Assembly (NCBI GenBank): GCA_963580455.1
Contig: OY756957.1
Span: forward strand, 6,639,001 to 6,703,000
Source: Euonymus europaeus
Taxonomy: Eukaryota > Streptophyta > Magnoliopsida > Celastrales > Celastraceae
Direction of reading: 5' to 3'
Length of the DNA: 64,000 bases
Part shown: piece by piece, positions 49,315 to 59,312 of the stretch
Numbering within the stretch: the first letter of the stretch is position 1
How the letters are laid out: each line of letters starts with the position of its first letter
Position numbers and translations under genes: made by a program
The notes under the pieces: generated by a model
Told to the model about the DNA's origin: nothing
What the model saw: only the letters and a program-made list of their open reading frames with translations
The model's database searches: none

Positions 49315-50580
49315 ATCTCCCCCTTGACAATTGTGGGATCAAAATACCTACACAACAAAACAATCATATATCATATGCAAACAACACATGCAAGGCGCGG
49401 TTTAGCACATGTGTACTTAAATCAATAACCAAAAATCATATATCATATGCAAACAACCAAAAATCAAATATAATATCATGAGCACATGTTCAAACAACTC
49501 CCCCTCGTTATGTTATCTCCCCCTCAAAATATTATCTCCCCCTTTTTGACGCACAAATTGCCAAAAATGAGCTCTTTAAAATTTCTGTGAAAATGAGGTA
49601 TTTGAGATTACATTGTAGCTTACTTCTCACTTAGCTTACATACTTGAAAAATATTTCCACCTAGAACATAACTAGGCCATCCCAAAGAATTAAAACACAT
49701 AAAAGTGAATCCAAATAAAATAGGAAATCAAGAGAAATTGGTTTCAAGGATGGAACTTTTAGATCTTGATACTCAATCAAAAGAATTAAACAATGATAAG
49801 GAAGAGTTACCAAAAGATGTGTTCAAGAAATGGACTTACTACTCTCTCATCATATCCTTGAAATTTGATGCATGTTATTCGTTCTTGTGCATCTATGTGT
49901 GAATCTCATAAACTTGTTAGATCAAGATAAAACATAATGTAAGAGATTGACTATTCATAGATTGTCAAATCAAGATCCTTTGGTACTTTTATGTACATGC
50001 AAGCAACATATAAGATTATCCCCTTTATTTCAAGAGGTGAAAGTTTTAAATTCATGGCGGCTTTCATAGTCAAGCTTAAGTAGCTCTCTTTATTTCAAGA
50101 GATACATACCTTCTAACATTAGGTAGCTCCCTTTATTTCAAGAGATACATACTTTTTTTTCCAATACCTTTGACGTAGCCCTTTCCATTTGAATTACTTG
50201 CATCAAGTTTCCCAAAGAATTGTTCAATAGACCTATCAAGACAAATCTCAAGCATTATGTCAATCAGACTTTGCAAGTAGAGATTTTGTGAAAAACAATG
50301 TATGACTAATAACATGATCTTTTCAATTTTATGAACGGATTAGCCATTTAACAATAAACACATTCGGAGGTAACATCAAACAATCAATGCTTCAATCATA
50401 GATCAAGAATTAAATCACATATCCCACACACATGTTACCTCAAGCTACTTGAAAATCTATTCCATTGTAATCACTCCTAGTATTTTTCTTAGTAACAAAA
50501 GCCTTTGTCTGTCTAAGGGTTTTGAAAAAAAAATGTCAGCCAATTGATTTTCAGAAGCAATATATCCAAATGACACATAT

Positions 50581-50763
50581 TCAATTTACCAAATTCATGG
50601 ATGAAATGATGATGAAACATAATATGCTTGGTTCTAAAATTGAAAGTATAACCGCACGCATATTATCAAAAATAAATACGAGCATACTTTCCTGATTCAA
50701 TCCATAATTCTGAAGCATTCGTTTCATCCAAAGTGTCTGAGTGCAGCAACTTCCAACAACCAT
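50581..50763 (-). pseudogene. Remnant of copia RNase H
   Basis: The minus-strand frame includes 'GSCCTQTLWMKRMLQNYG', matching the 'AEY..GSCC.QILWMK..L' block of copia RNase H. The following residues lose the conserved pattern and hit a stop. It overlaps the end of gag in another frame, so the deletion of pol joined gag to this scrap out of frame. Confidence 0.7.
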
Positions 50764-52949
50764 GTATTCAACTCCAACTCATTTTGGATTTGTGCATGTG
50801 TTTTCATGGGGGCAGTTACTTCTCCAATGATTAGATCTTGAACATCATTTACTTTGACTTGTCGAGATGGTTCCAGAGTATCTGAAGTAGGCTCGCTGTA
50901 AGTTACCTCATGTGTAACTGGTTGCCTCTGCATTGGTGAAGTAGGCTTGCTGCAGGCTACCTCAGTTGCATCTGTTTGCTGCTGCCTCAATGAAGTAGGT
51001 TGCCTGGAGGCTACCTTACTGTTATATGCACTTGCAGATTTTTCTTTTACAGCACTTAAAGCTCTCAAATCAGATTTCTTGACCCAAACTTTCTTTATTT
51101 GAGATGATTTTGGACGTTGTCTTATATCATATGATTTCTCACGAGCATCACATTGTTTTCCAGCAAGATTTTGAAACCTATTTTGAAGAAACTTTTTCTG
51201 CACATTTTCAAAGTTAGTCTTCCTAGGAAAATATGATTTAGGCATTCCATATAACTTATGACAATAAGGTCTTATATGGCCCCTAATTCCACAATGATGA
51301 CAGATGGGAACAAACTTACTTTTACCATACATTTGAGTATTTTGCCTTCCAACAAATGGTTGCTTGAAAAATGGTTGAGCAGTCCTACCAAATTTATATG
51401 AAGTTTCATGCTTTTGATATGAAGAAGAAGATCTATTACCTTGTATATTTACCTTGTTTGGAATGGTAGATCTCTTCTCTTCTTGTTCCAAAGTTTTGGA
51501 TGAAGAAGGCACAAACTGCACAAAACTTTTAGGAAGACATGTGTGTGAACCAGATTTTGAACACTCACCTTTTTCATATCCTAAGCCACAAGTTTCCTTG
51601 CTCATCCTTTGCTTATCAAGAATATCCTGCAATCTGTTAGATCCTGACTTAAACTTGTCAATATCTGAACATACCTTCTTTAGCATGTGTTCTCTTTTCT
51701 TTTCTGCCTCAGCGAGGTAGGTTACATCAGAAGTTACCTCAACTGGGCAGAGTGCTTCAAGATCTAGGATTTTCTCCTGTAATTTCTTGATTTTTGCTTT
51801 CGCTTCATTCAAATCTTGAGTAAGAATTTCATTTTCTTTCACAAGTTTTAGTTTTTCTTTCTTGCTCTTGACACATTCCTCAAAAAGATTGTTGTAGGCT
51901 ACTTGAAGCTCACACATATCAAATTCAGAATCACTATCATATGTTGAGCTTTCCCTGGACTTTTGGTCACTAAAGATTACCGGAAGGGCTATTGGAGTTT
52001 CCTTCTCTTCATCTTCAGATTCAGCATCAGATTCTTCTTTTCTATCATTGTATACTTTTGGCTTCTTTTTCCAATTTGCACACTCTTGAGCAACGTGTCC
52101 AAATCCTTTGCATTTGAAACGTTGAGTGGACTTAGACTCTTTGCTTTTCTTCTTGGGTTTGTAAGATGAACACTCCTCTTCCATGAGTTCCTTTGAATTT
52201 CTGCTATTCATGAATTTCTTAAAATTTTTCATTAGAAACAATAATTCATCAATAGCATAGTTAGTTTCATCACTAGAATAAAGAGCAACACCTTTAGATT
52301 TTTTAGGTTCAAGAAAATTTACCTCAAAAGTTTGTAAAGAGCCAACTAACTCTTCTACCTTAATTTTACCAATGTCTTTGCTCTCCTCTATTGCTGCAAC
52401 TTTCATCATAAACCTTTCTGGTAAAGATCTGAGAATTTTTCTTACCACCTTACTCGGCTCAAATGGTTCCCCAAGAGTAAATGAGGTATTTACTATGTCA
52501 CTCAACTTCGCATAGAAGTCATCAAACATCTCATTCTCCTCCATCTTCAGACTTTCAAAACTCGAAGTGAGTCGTTGAAGTTTTGAACATTTTACCAGAT
52601 TTGTGCTTTCATGTGTCACTTCTAGTAAATCCCATGCCACTTTTGCTTTATCACAATGTGAGATCCTGGGAAATTCAGAAATATTCAAAGCAGAAAATAT
52701 AGCATTTATTGCCTTATTGTTCCAACCTGCATTTTCAAGGTCACCTTTAGTCCATTTTTCAAGAGATTTAAGAGTTTCGTTACCCTCTTTATCAATGGAC
52801 TCGGGTTCAGTATACCCTTTTACTACCGACATCCAAACTCGTTCATCAATAGATTTCAAATACGCTCTCATGCGTGCCTTCCAGTACGAATAATTGGACC
52901 CATCAAATTGTGGTATTTGATTCGTTGATATAGATTCCATAGTTGACAC
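50724..52949 (-). CDS. Copia gag-like polyprotein, open for 741 codons
   Basis: This long uninterrupted minus-strand frame begins 'MSTMESISTNQIPQFDGSNY', with the 'FDG.NY..W' start of plant copia gag. A UBN2-like gag domain (about residues 15-230) follows, then a Lys-rich linker. Near residue 280 a zinc knuckle 'RFKCKGFGHVAQEC' has lost its first Cys (Arg instead). A coiled-coil-like segment lies at about 340-420. A second, complete CCHC knuckle 'CHHCGIRGHIRPYC' is near residue 549. The C-terminal 100 residues are low complexity with 'QPTS..Q' repeats. A second Met at residue 4 is equally plausible as the start. An intact gag without pol suggests mobilisation in trans; that is inference. Confidence 0.85.
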   Translation of the reverse strand: MSTMESISTNQIPQFDGSNYSYWKARMRAYLKSIDERVWMSVVKGYTEPESIDKEGNETLKSLEKWTKGDLENAGWNNKAINAIFSALNISEFPRISHCDKAKVAWDLLEVTHESTNLVKCSKLQRLTSSFESLKMEENEMFDDFYAKLSDIVNTSFTLGEPFEPSKVVRKILRSLPERFMMKVAAIEESKDIGKIKVEELVGSLQTFEVNFLEPKKSKGVALYSSDETNYAIDELLFLMKNFKKFMNSRNSKELMEEECSSYKPKKKSKESKSTQRFKCKGFGHVAQECANWKKKPKVYNDRKEESDAESEDEEKETPIALPVIFSDQKSRESSTYDSDSEFDMCELQVAYNNLFEECVKSKKEKLKLVKENEILTQDLNEAKAKIKKLQEKILDLEALCPVEVTSDVTYLAEAEKKREHMLKKVCSDIDKFKSGSNRLQDILDKQRMSKETCGLGYEKGECSKSGSHTCLPKSFVQFVPSSSKTLEQEEKRSTIPNKVNIQGNRSSSSYQKHETSYKFGRTAQPFFKQPFVGRQNTQMYGKSKFVPICHHCGIRGHIRPYCHKLYGMPKSYFPRKTNFENVQKKFLQNRFQNLAGKQCDAREKSYDIRQRPKSSQIKKVWVKKSDLRALSAVKEKSASAYNSKVASRQPTSLRQQQTDATEVACSKPTSPMQRQPVTHEVTYSEPTSDTLEPSRQVKVNDVQDLIIGEVTAPMKTHAQIQNELELNTWLLEVAALRHFG

Positions 52950-52950
52950 C

Positions 52951-52963
52951 TACTCTGATACCA
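52951..52963 (-). promoter_or_regulatory. Second (inner) primer-binding site of the copia element
   Basis: Minus strand TGGTATCAGAGTA, two bases after the end of the truncated inner LTR and just upstream of gag. It matches the 3' end of initiator-Met tRNA as used by copia elements. Confidence 0.75.
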
Positions 52964-52965
52964 CT

Positions 52966-53334
52966 TGTAGGTTGGTGTTTCTCACCAAGATCGTTAGTCA
53001 ACAATATATGGAAATTAAAATTACGGAAAAATAAACGAAAATCAAACACCAAGAATTTTACGAGGAAACCCAACCTGGGAAAAACCTCGAGTCTATGAGC
53101 GATTAACCTTGAGGAACAATCCACTAAAACGAATCAGGAGTTACAACCCTATCTTAGAACTAAAGACATCGCTCATCCCTCCCATTCAGTGTATTGCTTC
53201 AACCTCTTCTCAACCTTAACAAGGTAGAGTCCACTCTTGAATCCCTCAAGAGTCCTCACACACAAGCAATTCACAAAGAATATTTTTCAATACAAATATC
53301 CTCACTACAAATCACTCATTCAAACACGCAAGAT
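52966..53334 (-). repeat. Truncated, divergent extra LTR inside the copia element
   Basis: About 369 bp are homologous to the end portion (minus orientation) of the two outer LTRs. It starts 'tgtaggttggtgtttctcac' on the plus strand and stops after 'cacgcaagat'. It differs from the outer LTRs at many positions and has small indels, whereas the outer pair are nearly identical. It is paired with its own primer-binding site at 52951-52963. Confidence 0.88.
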
Positions 53335-53394
53335 AATTGGTATCGAAGCTATAATTCAGAATCGCTATCATCTGTTGAGCTCTGATACCAATTG
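53335..53394. repeat. Inverted PBS remnant and gag scrap between the two LTR units
   Basis: The segment is bounded by the exact inverted repeat 'aattggtatc' / 'gataccaatt' (53335-53344 and 53385-53394), with near-continuation (gaagct versus agagct). Between them, 53353-53381 matches gag at 51922-51950 in the same orientation at 27 of 29 bases. The functional outer primer-binding site is 53377-53390. Confidence 0.8.
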
Positions 53395-54298
53395 TAAATT
53401 GGTGTTTCTCACCAAGATTGTTAGTCAACACAATATGGAAACTTAATGCGGAAAATAAAAACAAATCAGAACACCACGATTTTAACGAGGAAACCCAACC
53501 TGGGAAAAACCTCGAGTCTATGAGCGACTAACCTTGAGGAACAATCCACTAAAACGAATCAGGAGTTACAACCCTATCTTTGAACTAAAGACATCGCTCA
53601 TCCCTCCCATTCAGTGTATCGCTTCAACCTCACTCAACCTGAACAAGGTAGAGTCCACTCTCGAATCCCTCAAGAGTCTTACCACATACGAAACTCTCAA
53701 ATGATAATCTCCAATACAAATCTCCTCACTACAAATCACTCATTTAAACACTCAAGATCACACATGAAACAAAAAGTGATTTGCTTTTCAAAAACCCAAC
53801 ACGCTCAAGACTCTCCCAAAGATAGTTTCGATAATCTTCAACTCGGTAACCCTCCAACGAAAGTGAATGGAGTATATATATGTAAGTCCAGCTCGTCTTG
53901 GGTATGAAGACTTCTTCTCCCACCAGAACTCTAAGCATTCTATCACCTGAAGAGATAAACCACACATCCAATACAGGAATTGATAATATAGGAATAATCA
54001 AAGATAATCTATGGTAGTTACATGTTTAATTCCCAATATAACTCTTATGTGGTTATCCATACATGAATAGACTTTCTATCCTATCTATATAAGACAGTCC
54101 ATTAACAATAAAACACTGCATGTCATCAAAATTAAAAGCCCACGCTTTAAAATCTTTAAGCCCGTGCAGATGAAGTAACTTACTTCACATACCGGAGTAA
54201 CTTACTTCACTGCTCTGCAGCACCCAATTATCACAAAATTCAATTGGTTAAATATATCTCACAATTGTCAATTAGATTTTATAAATTAAAAACCAACA
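53393..54298 (-). repeat. 5' LTR of the copia element
   Basis: The 906-bp partner of 48409-49314, with TG...CA ends. It is followed on the minus strand by the primer-binding site at 53377-53390 after a 2-bp spacer. Confidence 0.92.
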
Positions 54299-54303
54299 CT
54301 CTC

Positions 54304-54895
54304 CCAACCCACTTGATAGCCACCACTCCCTCGAACAACCTCCACCACAATATATAGGAGCCCGAACCTGCCTCCACTCATTTAACGTTGACACTCCTAG
54401 ATCAGCCACTTGCAAAACAGTCCTACGCCAACTCCTCCACACAACATCATTCCTATGATGCCAAATAGCCCAAACAACCATGGCAGCCTTCTCTAACAGA
54501 GAAGTATTCAGGCGTCGCACCACCTCAGCCCACCAGTTCACAAAAGTCACCCAGTGACCAGCTATCTCCCCAACCTCCGAAGCCTACCAAACCTGCTTCG
54601 CAAAGGGACAATTGACAAAAATATGGAGATCTTCAGAATCTCCAGAACAAATCGGGCACCCATCATAAATATCAACGCGCTTCCTTCTAATTAGCTCCTG
54701 CCTTGTAGGCAAACACTGAGAACATGCACGCCATAAGCAAATCTTGACCTTCCCCGGAACCATTAAATTCCATATATTCTTCCATATGAGTGGATCAACC
54801 TGCTCAAAGAAAGAAGACGATGAAGACCCAAGTAACCGATAACCACTTTTGACAGAATACACTTGATAATAATGGTGGAAATTTTGCAGTATGTG
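54304..54895 (-). pseudogene. LINE upstream part: zf-RVT region
   Basis: The minus-strand frame from about 54862 reads 'YSVKSGYRLLGSS', then 'VPGKVKICLWRACSQCLPT' and 'CPICSGDSEDLHIFVNCPFA'. This is the zinc-binding region after the reverse transcriptase in plant LINEs. A stop lies near 54585, then it reads 'AAMVVWAIWHHRNDVVWRSW'. It continues at 48403 after removal of the copia element. The sequence loses LINE similarity above about 54895, so the copy is 5'-truncated. Confidence 0.82.
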
Positions 54896-54899
54896 CAGA

Positions 54900-56055
54900 G
54901 AGATTGATTTAAAAAAATTGTATTGAAAAATGTGTAAAATGATAAAATAAAATTAAAATATGATAGAAAAGTATGAGAAAAATTGTGTTGATGCTTGATA
55001 TTTAGAGTGTTTGTGAATGAAAATTGAAAATAATTGTATTGAAATATGTATTTTGTTGATATGACTATATTAGGAGTCGTGTTTTGCTCTAATAGAAGTG
55101 AGACCGAGCTGAAAAATTTGGAGAGACTAACATTGAAGTCCCCGGGTCATTTTTATACCATATTGAATTATTTTTAGTTTAATAGTGTTATCATTTTTAT
55201 TTAGATTTAATTTTGTAGATCATACACCATTATTCATATAATTTCTAAAATAATGTGTAATGTCTAATAGTGATTTTTTTTATTGTATTTACAATGTGTT
55301 GTTCTTCAATAATTGTTTATTTTTATTATTTGATCGTTAATATGATAAATTGTCATTCTCTGTTTTCGTGAAATATGGTGTAACTATTATTTTGAACACT
55401 AGATCCTATATTAGCATTTGTCTGTAAAAGAAATTATAAGTACACAAGAGTTTCTTATGAGTTTTGAATATATCTCCATAATTTAGATGTGAAATTTTTT
55501 AATTTATTTGTATAAAAAAGCAATTAAATTTTGTACATTATTAACACCGACATCACTAAGCCAAGATAGTAGTTGTATTCGAGGAACATTATATTGTAAG
55601 CAGTAAATATTGTTGCTTTCTCACTTGCTTCTCATTTTTTTATAGTCAATGTCGAAATATAATAATAAAAAATAAAACAAAGATAAAAATTATTTTTTAT
55701 ATTTATTATTACTCTTGTAACATATTACATGAATAATAAATTATATTCACAAATTTTTAACCTCATACCAAACGCACCTTATATAATTGTATCAAGAGTT
55801 TCAAGTGGTGCAATTGTGAAGTAAAACTTATATATTAAGTGGGCCACAGTTTAATGAAGGCAATTTCAAGTGCCGAAATATCCTTGCTGTTGGAGATGCT
55901 CTGAGCCCAATGGGCTCTCCCACGAAGGGGGCTTCAAAAGACCTAAACCGCAAAGAAGAATCTAGGGATTTCAAACCGTTTCATGGTACTTTTCTGAATC
56001 AAAATTTTGATTAATCAAAGAGTTTTGAATTTTGAAGGCTGGAGACTTTAGTGCT
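54900..56055. other. AT-rich intergenic and ZNHIT2-gene upstream region
   Basis: No gene was seen. The last about 200 bp (GC-richer, with 'gggctctcccacgaagggg') is presumably promoter and 5' UTR of the zf-HIT gene. Confidence 0.4.
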
Positions 56056-56061
56056 TCTTCA

Positions 56062-58699
56062 ATGGCGGATTCGATACTTACCTCTGAAAGACCTTCCAGT
56101 TCCTCTCCATTGAATCCTCCTTCCCGCATCATCTGTCATGTGTACGTTCCTGTAGTTATATACTTCAATCTAAGTATGAATTTGTTAAAACTACTGCTTT
56201 ACTGTCATTATTCTTTTGGGTTTGGGATGATTAATCTAGATTTAAGAAGCTTCCTTATCTTCAGGTGTCAGAAGCAATTTTCACAGTATACTTGTCCACG
56301 ATGCAACTCTCGGTATTGCACCCTCCAGTGCTACAAGGTAATGCTAAATTTTCATGTTGTTGTTTTTTCTTTCTCGCGAGAAAATTTTCTTCAGCTGTTT
56401 TAATGTTTTCATTTGATGTTTCTGTTGACAGACTCACAGTCTTCGCTGTACTGAATCCTTCATGCGAGAAAATGTGGAGGGGGAGTTGCGACAACTGCAG
56501 CCTGATGATCAAACTAAGCGAAAAATGCTCCACATTTTGAAACGATTCCATTCGGAAGAGGAAGCAGACAGCATGGATGAAGATGAGGGTGAGGAAGTGA
56601 GTGGTAAGTGTTTTACCACCTTCTTTTTGTCCTTTTAAGTTTGCTGTTACTTCTACTTAATGCATTCTAATTGATTAGGCGATGATTTGTTGTTTTAGAA
56701 GAATCTTATAGATGATGATTCTTGGAAAAAAAATTTGTATGTTGCTATCCCTGATTCGTTGTTAGATAAACTTCTTGTAGCTTAGCTTACCTATATTACA
56801 TGCTGCGGTGCTATCCCTTTCGCTGTAGACCTAGTGTTTTTGGATATGAGGAGTTATTCATTTGGTGATTTCACATATCTCGGGCTGCAGTTCTAGGTAT
56901 TTTCAATATAGACAGAACATTCTGTTCTGCTTACAATTATTTTTGCCAAACTGTTGTATCTTTCTCACGTTTGCTTTCCCTCATCAGGTCCACAATATTG
57001 GTTGAAGAAAATAGGTGATAAGTATGCCCTGGGTGGACTATAGAATTGACAGCATTAATGCCCAAAAGGGTTGTCTACTTGTCTATATATTAATTATAGT
57101 GTAAGCAAGAGAAGTCTAAGAAGAGAGTATTTCTACTTGTTTTGGCGTTATCTAGCGGTTGAGTTTATAGTTGGTAGATAATCATTGAATTACAGGGGGT
57201 GAGTTGCTATCTGAAGATTTTTTTTTATGCTGCTCATGTTTAAAGATGATGTAACAAGATGCAGCACATAAAATGTGCAGAATGAAGAAGTTAATGTTAT
57301 GTGCACCTGTTACATGCATAACAGCATAAATGCTACAAAGTTTGCCCTGGAATGGAAATACATTTCAAATTATAAGTATATGTTACAGATTCTTGCTCTT
57401 CTTTTATCATTTGGTTCTTCTCTAAAAGTTTTACTCATGCCTGCAATATTTTTTTGGGCAAATAGGCTCGAGTGACCAATCTAATGAGATGGGTACTTAT
57501 TGGATTTTCTATTATTTAATCGCAGATTCTACTCTGTCAGAGGAGACTATTCAAAAGATTTTGTCCGGTAAGCGTTTTTTTTCCCACTTTTTGTTGCGAA
57601 TTATCAACTGTCGGGCTTTACCTTCATTCAATTCCTTCAGTTCCAATTTCATATTTGCCATATAAAAGGATCTTCACGGTCCTTAGGTTCTAGTTGGAGT
57701 GTGAAGATCAAGTGCTTTTGTCATTTAGTGGTTTCTCTTCCTGGTCATGTGTTCTGTAGCCTAAGGTTCTATATTACCAGAAGTTCCACAGAACTTGATT
57801 CGACTTTCTTCTTCGCAGGAGGTCAGCTCAGTTTTGATGATTTATCTGTGGAAGAGAAGAAAAGGTTCCAAAGAGCTATAGCATCAGGAGAACTGAGTAA
57901 GATGATTGAGCCTTGGGACCCTTGGTGGCTAAAGCCTTGTGCAAGAACAATCTCCCTTAGCAAGGACGGCACTCAACTAGTTCAACCTCTTGCCAAACCG
58001 GAATCAGTGCAATCCCCTAAAGATGATCAAGAAAACGACAAGTCAAGTGAGATTCCTTATGGTCCAGAAACTCCACTTCCTCCAGTCAGCAGGGTCTGTT
58101 CTTCTCAGCCATCCCCTCTTCTAGCCATTCACTTAGTTGACATCATCTACAGCTATTGTTTCACACTTCGTCTATATAATGGAGACTGGCAATCGGATGC
58201 CATAGGATCATCAATGGTTGTTTTGAGTGTGTCCTCCGTACTGGGCCAAGCAAGGCAGCCAGAATCTGTGCTTGAAGCTCTGTCTCACTGCTTGGAGCAA
58301 ACTTGCTCACCAGCTTTTAAGCACATGGGTGGCTCGCAGTTTGCATTGGGTCTCGTAGACGATGTAATTAGTCTTTTATCTCTAGGAGGTTGTGCTTTAG
58401 TATGCTCACTTTGCGATCTTCAAAGGCTCATTCAGTCGGGGAGGAATGAACTCAAATCAGAGAAACCAAAGAAGTCGAGAAATGGGGAAATCAAAAGCAA
58501 GCTTAAATTCGCCGAGAGGAAAATATATTTCATCATTTGTTGGGTTCATGAACAACCAGGTGAAGCTTGGTCTTCGTTGGCTAACATCATAAGGGCTGAG
58601 AAAGCTTCTGCCATGGAATACATGGGGGGTAAAAGCTCTGTGAAATTGGAGGAAAAATCAGAAAGTAGGGGCAAGGTTGTGATTGAGGAGATGAAATAA
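56062..58699 (+). CDS. zf-HIT protein, ZNHIT2-like
   Basis: Five exons are predicted: 56062-56141, 56265-56337, 56432-56603, 57526-57567 and 57819-58699. Phases match, giving about 415 aa. The N-terminal HIT zinc finger is complete: Cys25, Cys28, Cys37, Cys40, Cys45, Cys49, His53 and Cys57. Then come 'HSLRCTESFMRENV', an acidic stretch and 'EETIQKILSGGQLSFDDLS'. 'FQRAIASGELSKMIEPWDPW' is a block shared with ZNHIT2 proteins. The rest is a helical C-terminal region. In animals and yeast ZNHIT2-type proteins work with the R2TP/RUVBL chaperone in assembling snRNP (U5) and other complexes; that role is inferred for this gene. The start at 56062 is the first ATG leading into the finger; an upstream in-frame stretch ('MKAGDFSASS') begins at a non-ATG codon. 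PUX10 follows about 610 bp downstream on the same strand. Confidence 0.9.
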
Positions 58700-59312
58700 C
58701 TCCATTTTCAAACTTTTTTTCATTTATTTATGAGATGGAACATTTTATCGTTGTGTAAATTGGACGTGTAAATCTTCTGTAGCTTAGTTTGTTTTGGATA
58801 ATGCTGATTGTCACCAATTCTATACTCTTGCTTGGTTTTTATTTTTTATTTTTACAGTTTCTCCCCAACCAAACAGTGAAAATCTTGATTGGAAAGTGGA
58901 GATAAGCCATACTACGTGCCATGGAGGGTTCAGTTTCCCTTGTTGGAAGACCCAGACTTGGCCGCTTGGGTTCCATTATTACTGCCTACACACGTCATCA
59001 GATGAGATATCAAATTCAAAGGTCGTCGCTTTCGGCAGACGGACGGTTGCGAATGGCGCCTGCTCGATAAACAGGCCAGTGGCACTCCCGTTATTCTGTA
59101 ACGAAATCATGGATATTTTCGACATGTAACATGAATGTTATAGCTACCCAATCGGCTCCATCAACTCTACCCTACCCCGAGAACATTCCACTCCATCATT
59201 GGGGAGGGAAAAGTAGAAAACTCTGTCTCTTTTCTCTCGATTCGAAGAAACTGGAGCCATAGTTTCTGCGACGACGAACCGTTGATTTTTTACATTAGAT
59301 AGAGTTAGAGAA
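58700..59312. other. Intergenic between ZNHIT2-like gene and PUX10
   Basis: This is the 3' UTR of the upstream gene followed by the PUX10 promoter and 5' UTR ('tctgtctcttttctctcg' near 59223-59240). The 111-codon frame at 58794-59129 has no recognisable domain and is probably chance. Confidence 0.5.

Larger units (their letters stand above)
48404..54303 (-). mobile_element. Young, internally deleted Ty1/copia-type LTR retrotransposon
   Basis: The element spans 48409-54298 and is flanked by the exact 5-bp duplication 'ctctc' (48404-48408 and 54299-54303). It lies in minus orientation. The 5' LTR is 53393-54298 and the 3' LTR 48409-49314, both 906 bp with TG...CA ends. A primer-binding site matching initiator-Met tRNA (TGGTATCAGAGCTC, minus strand) lies beside the 5' LTR at 53377-53390. 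A polypurine tract (AAGGGGGAGAT, minus strand) abuts the 3' LTR at about 49315-49325, with three further G-rich tracts near 49498-49550. The interior holds gag and a scrap of RNase H but no protease, integrase or RT. It is therefore non-autonomous. It landed inside an older LINE. Confidence 0.93.

Noticed and set aside
58794..59129. 111-codon plus-strand frame between the zf-HIT gene and PUX10
   Set aside because: It overlaps the presumed 3' UTR and promoter. No domain or splice support.
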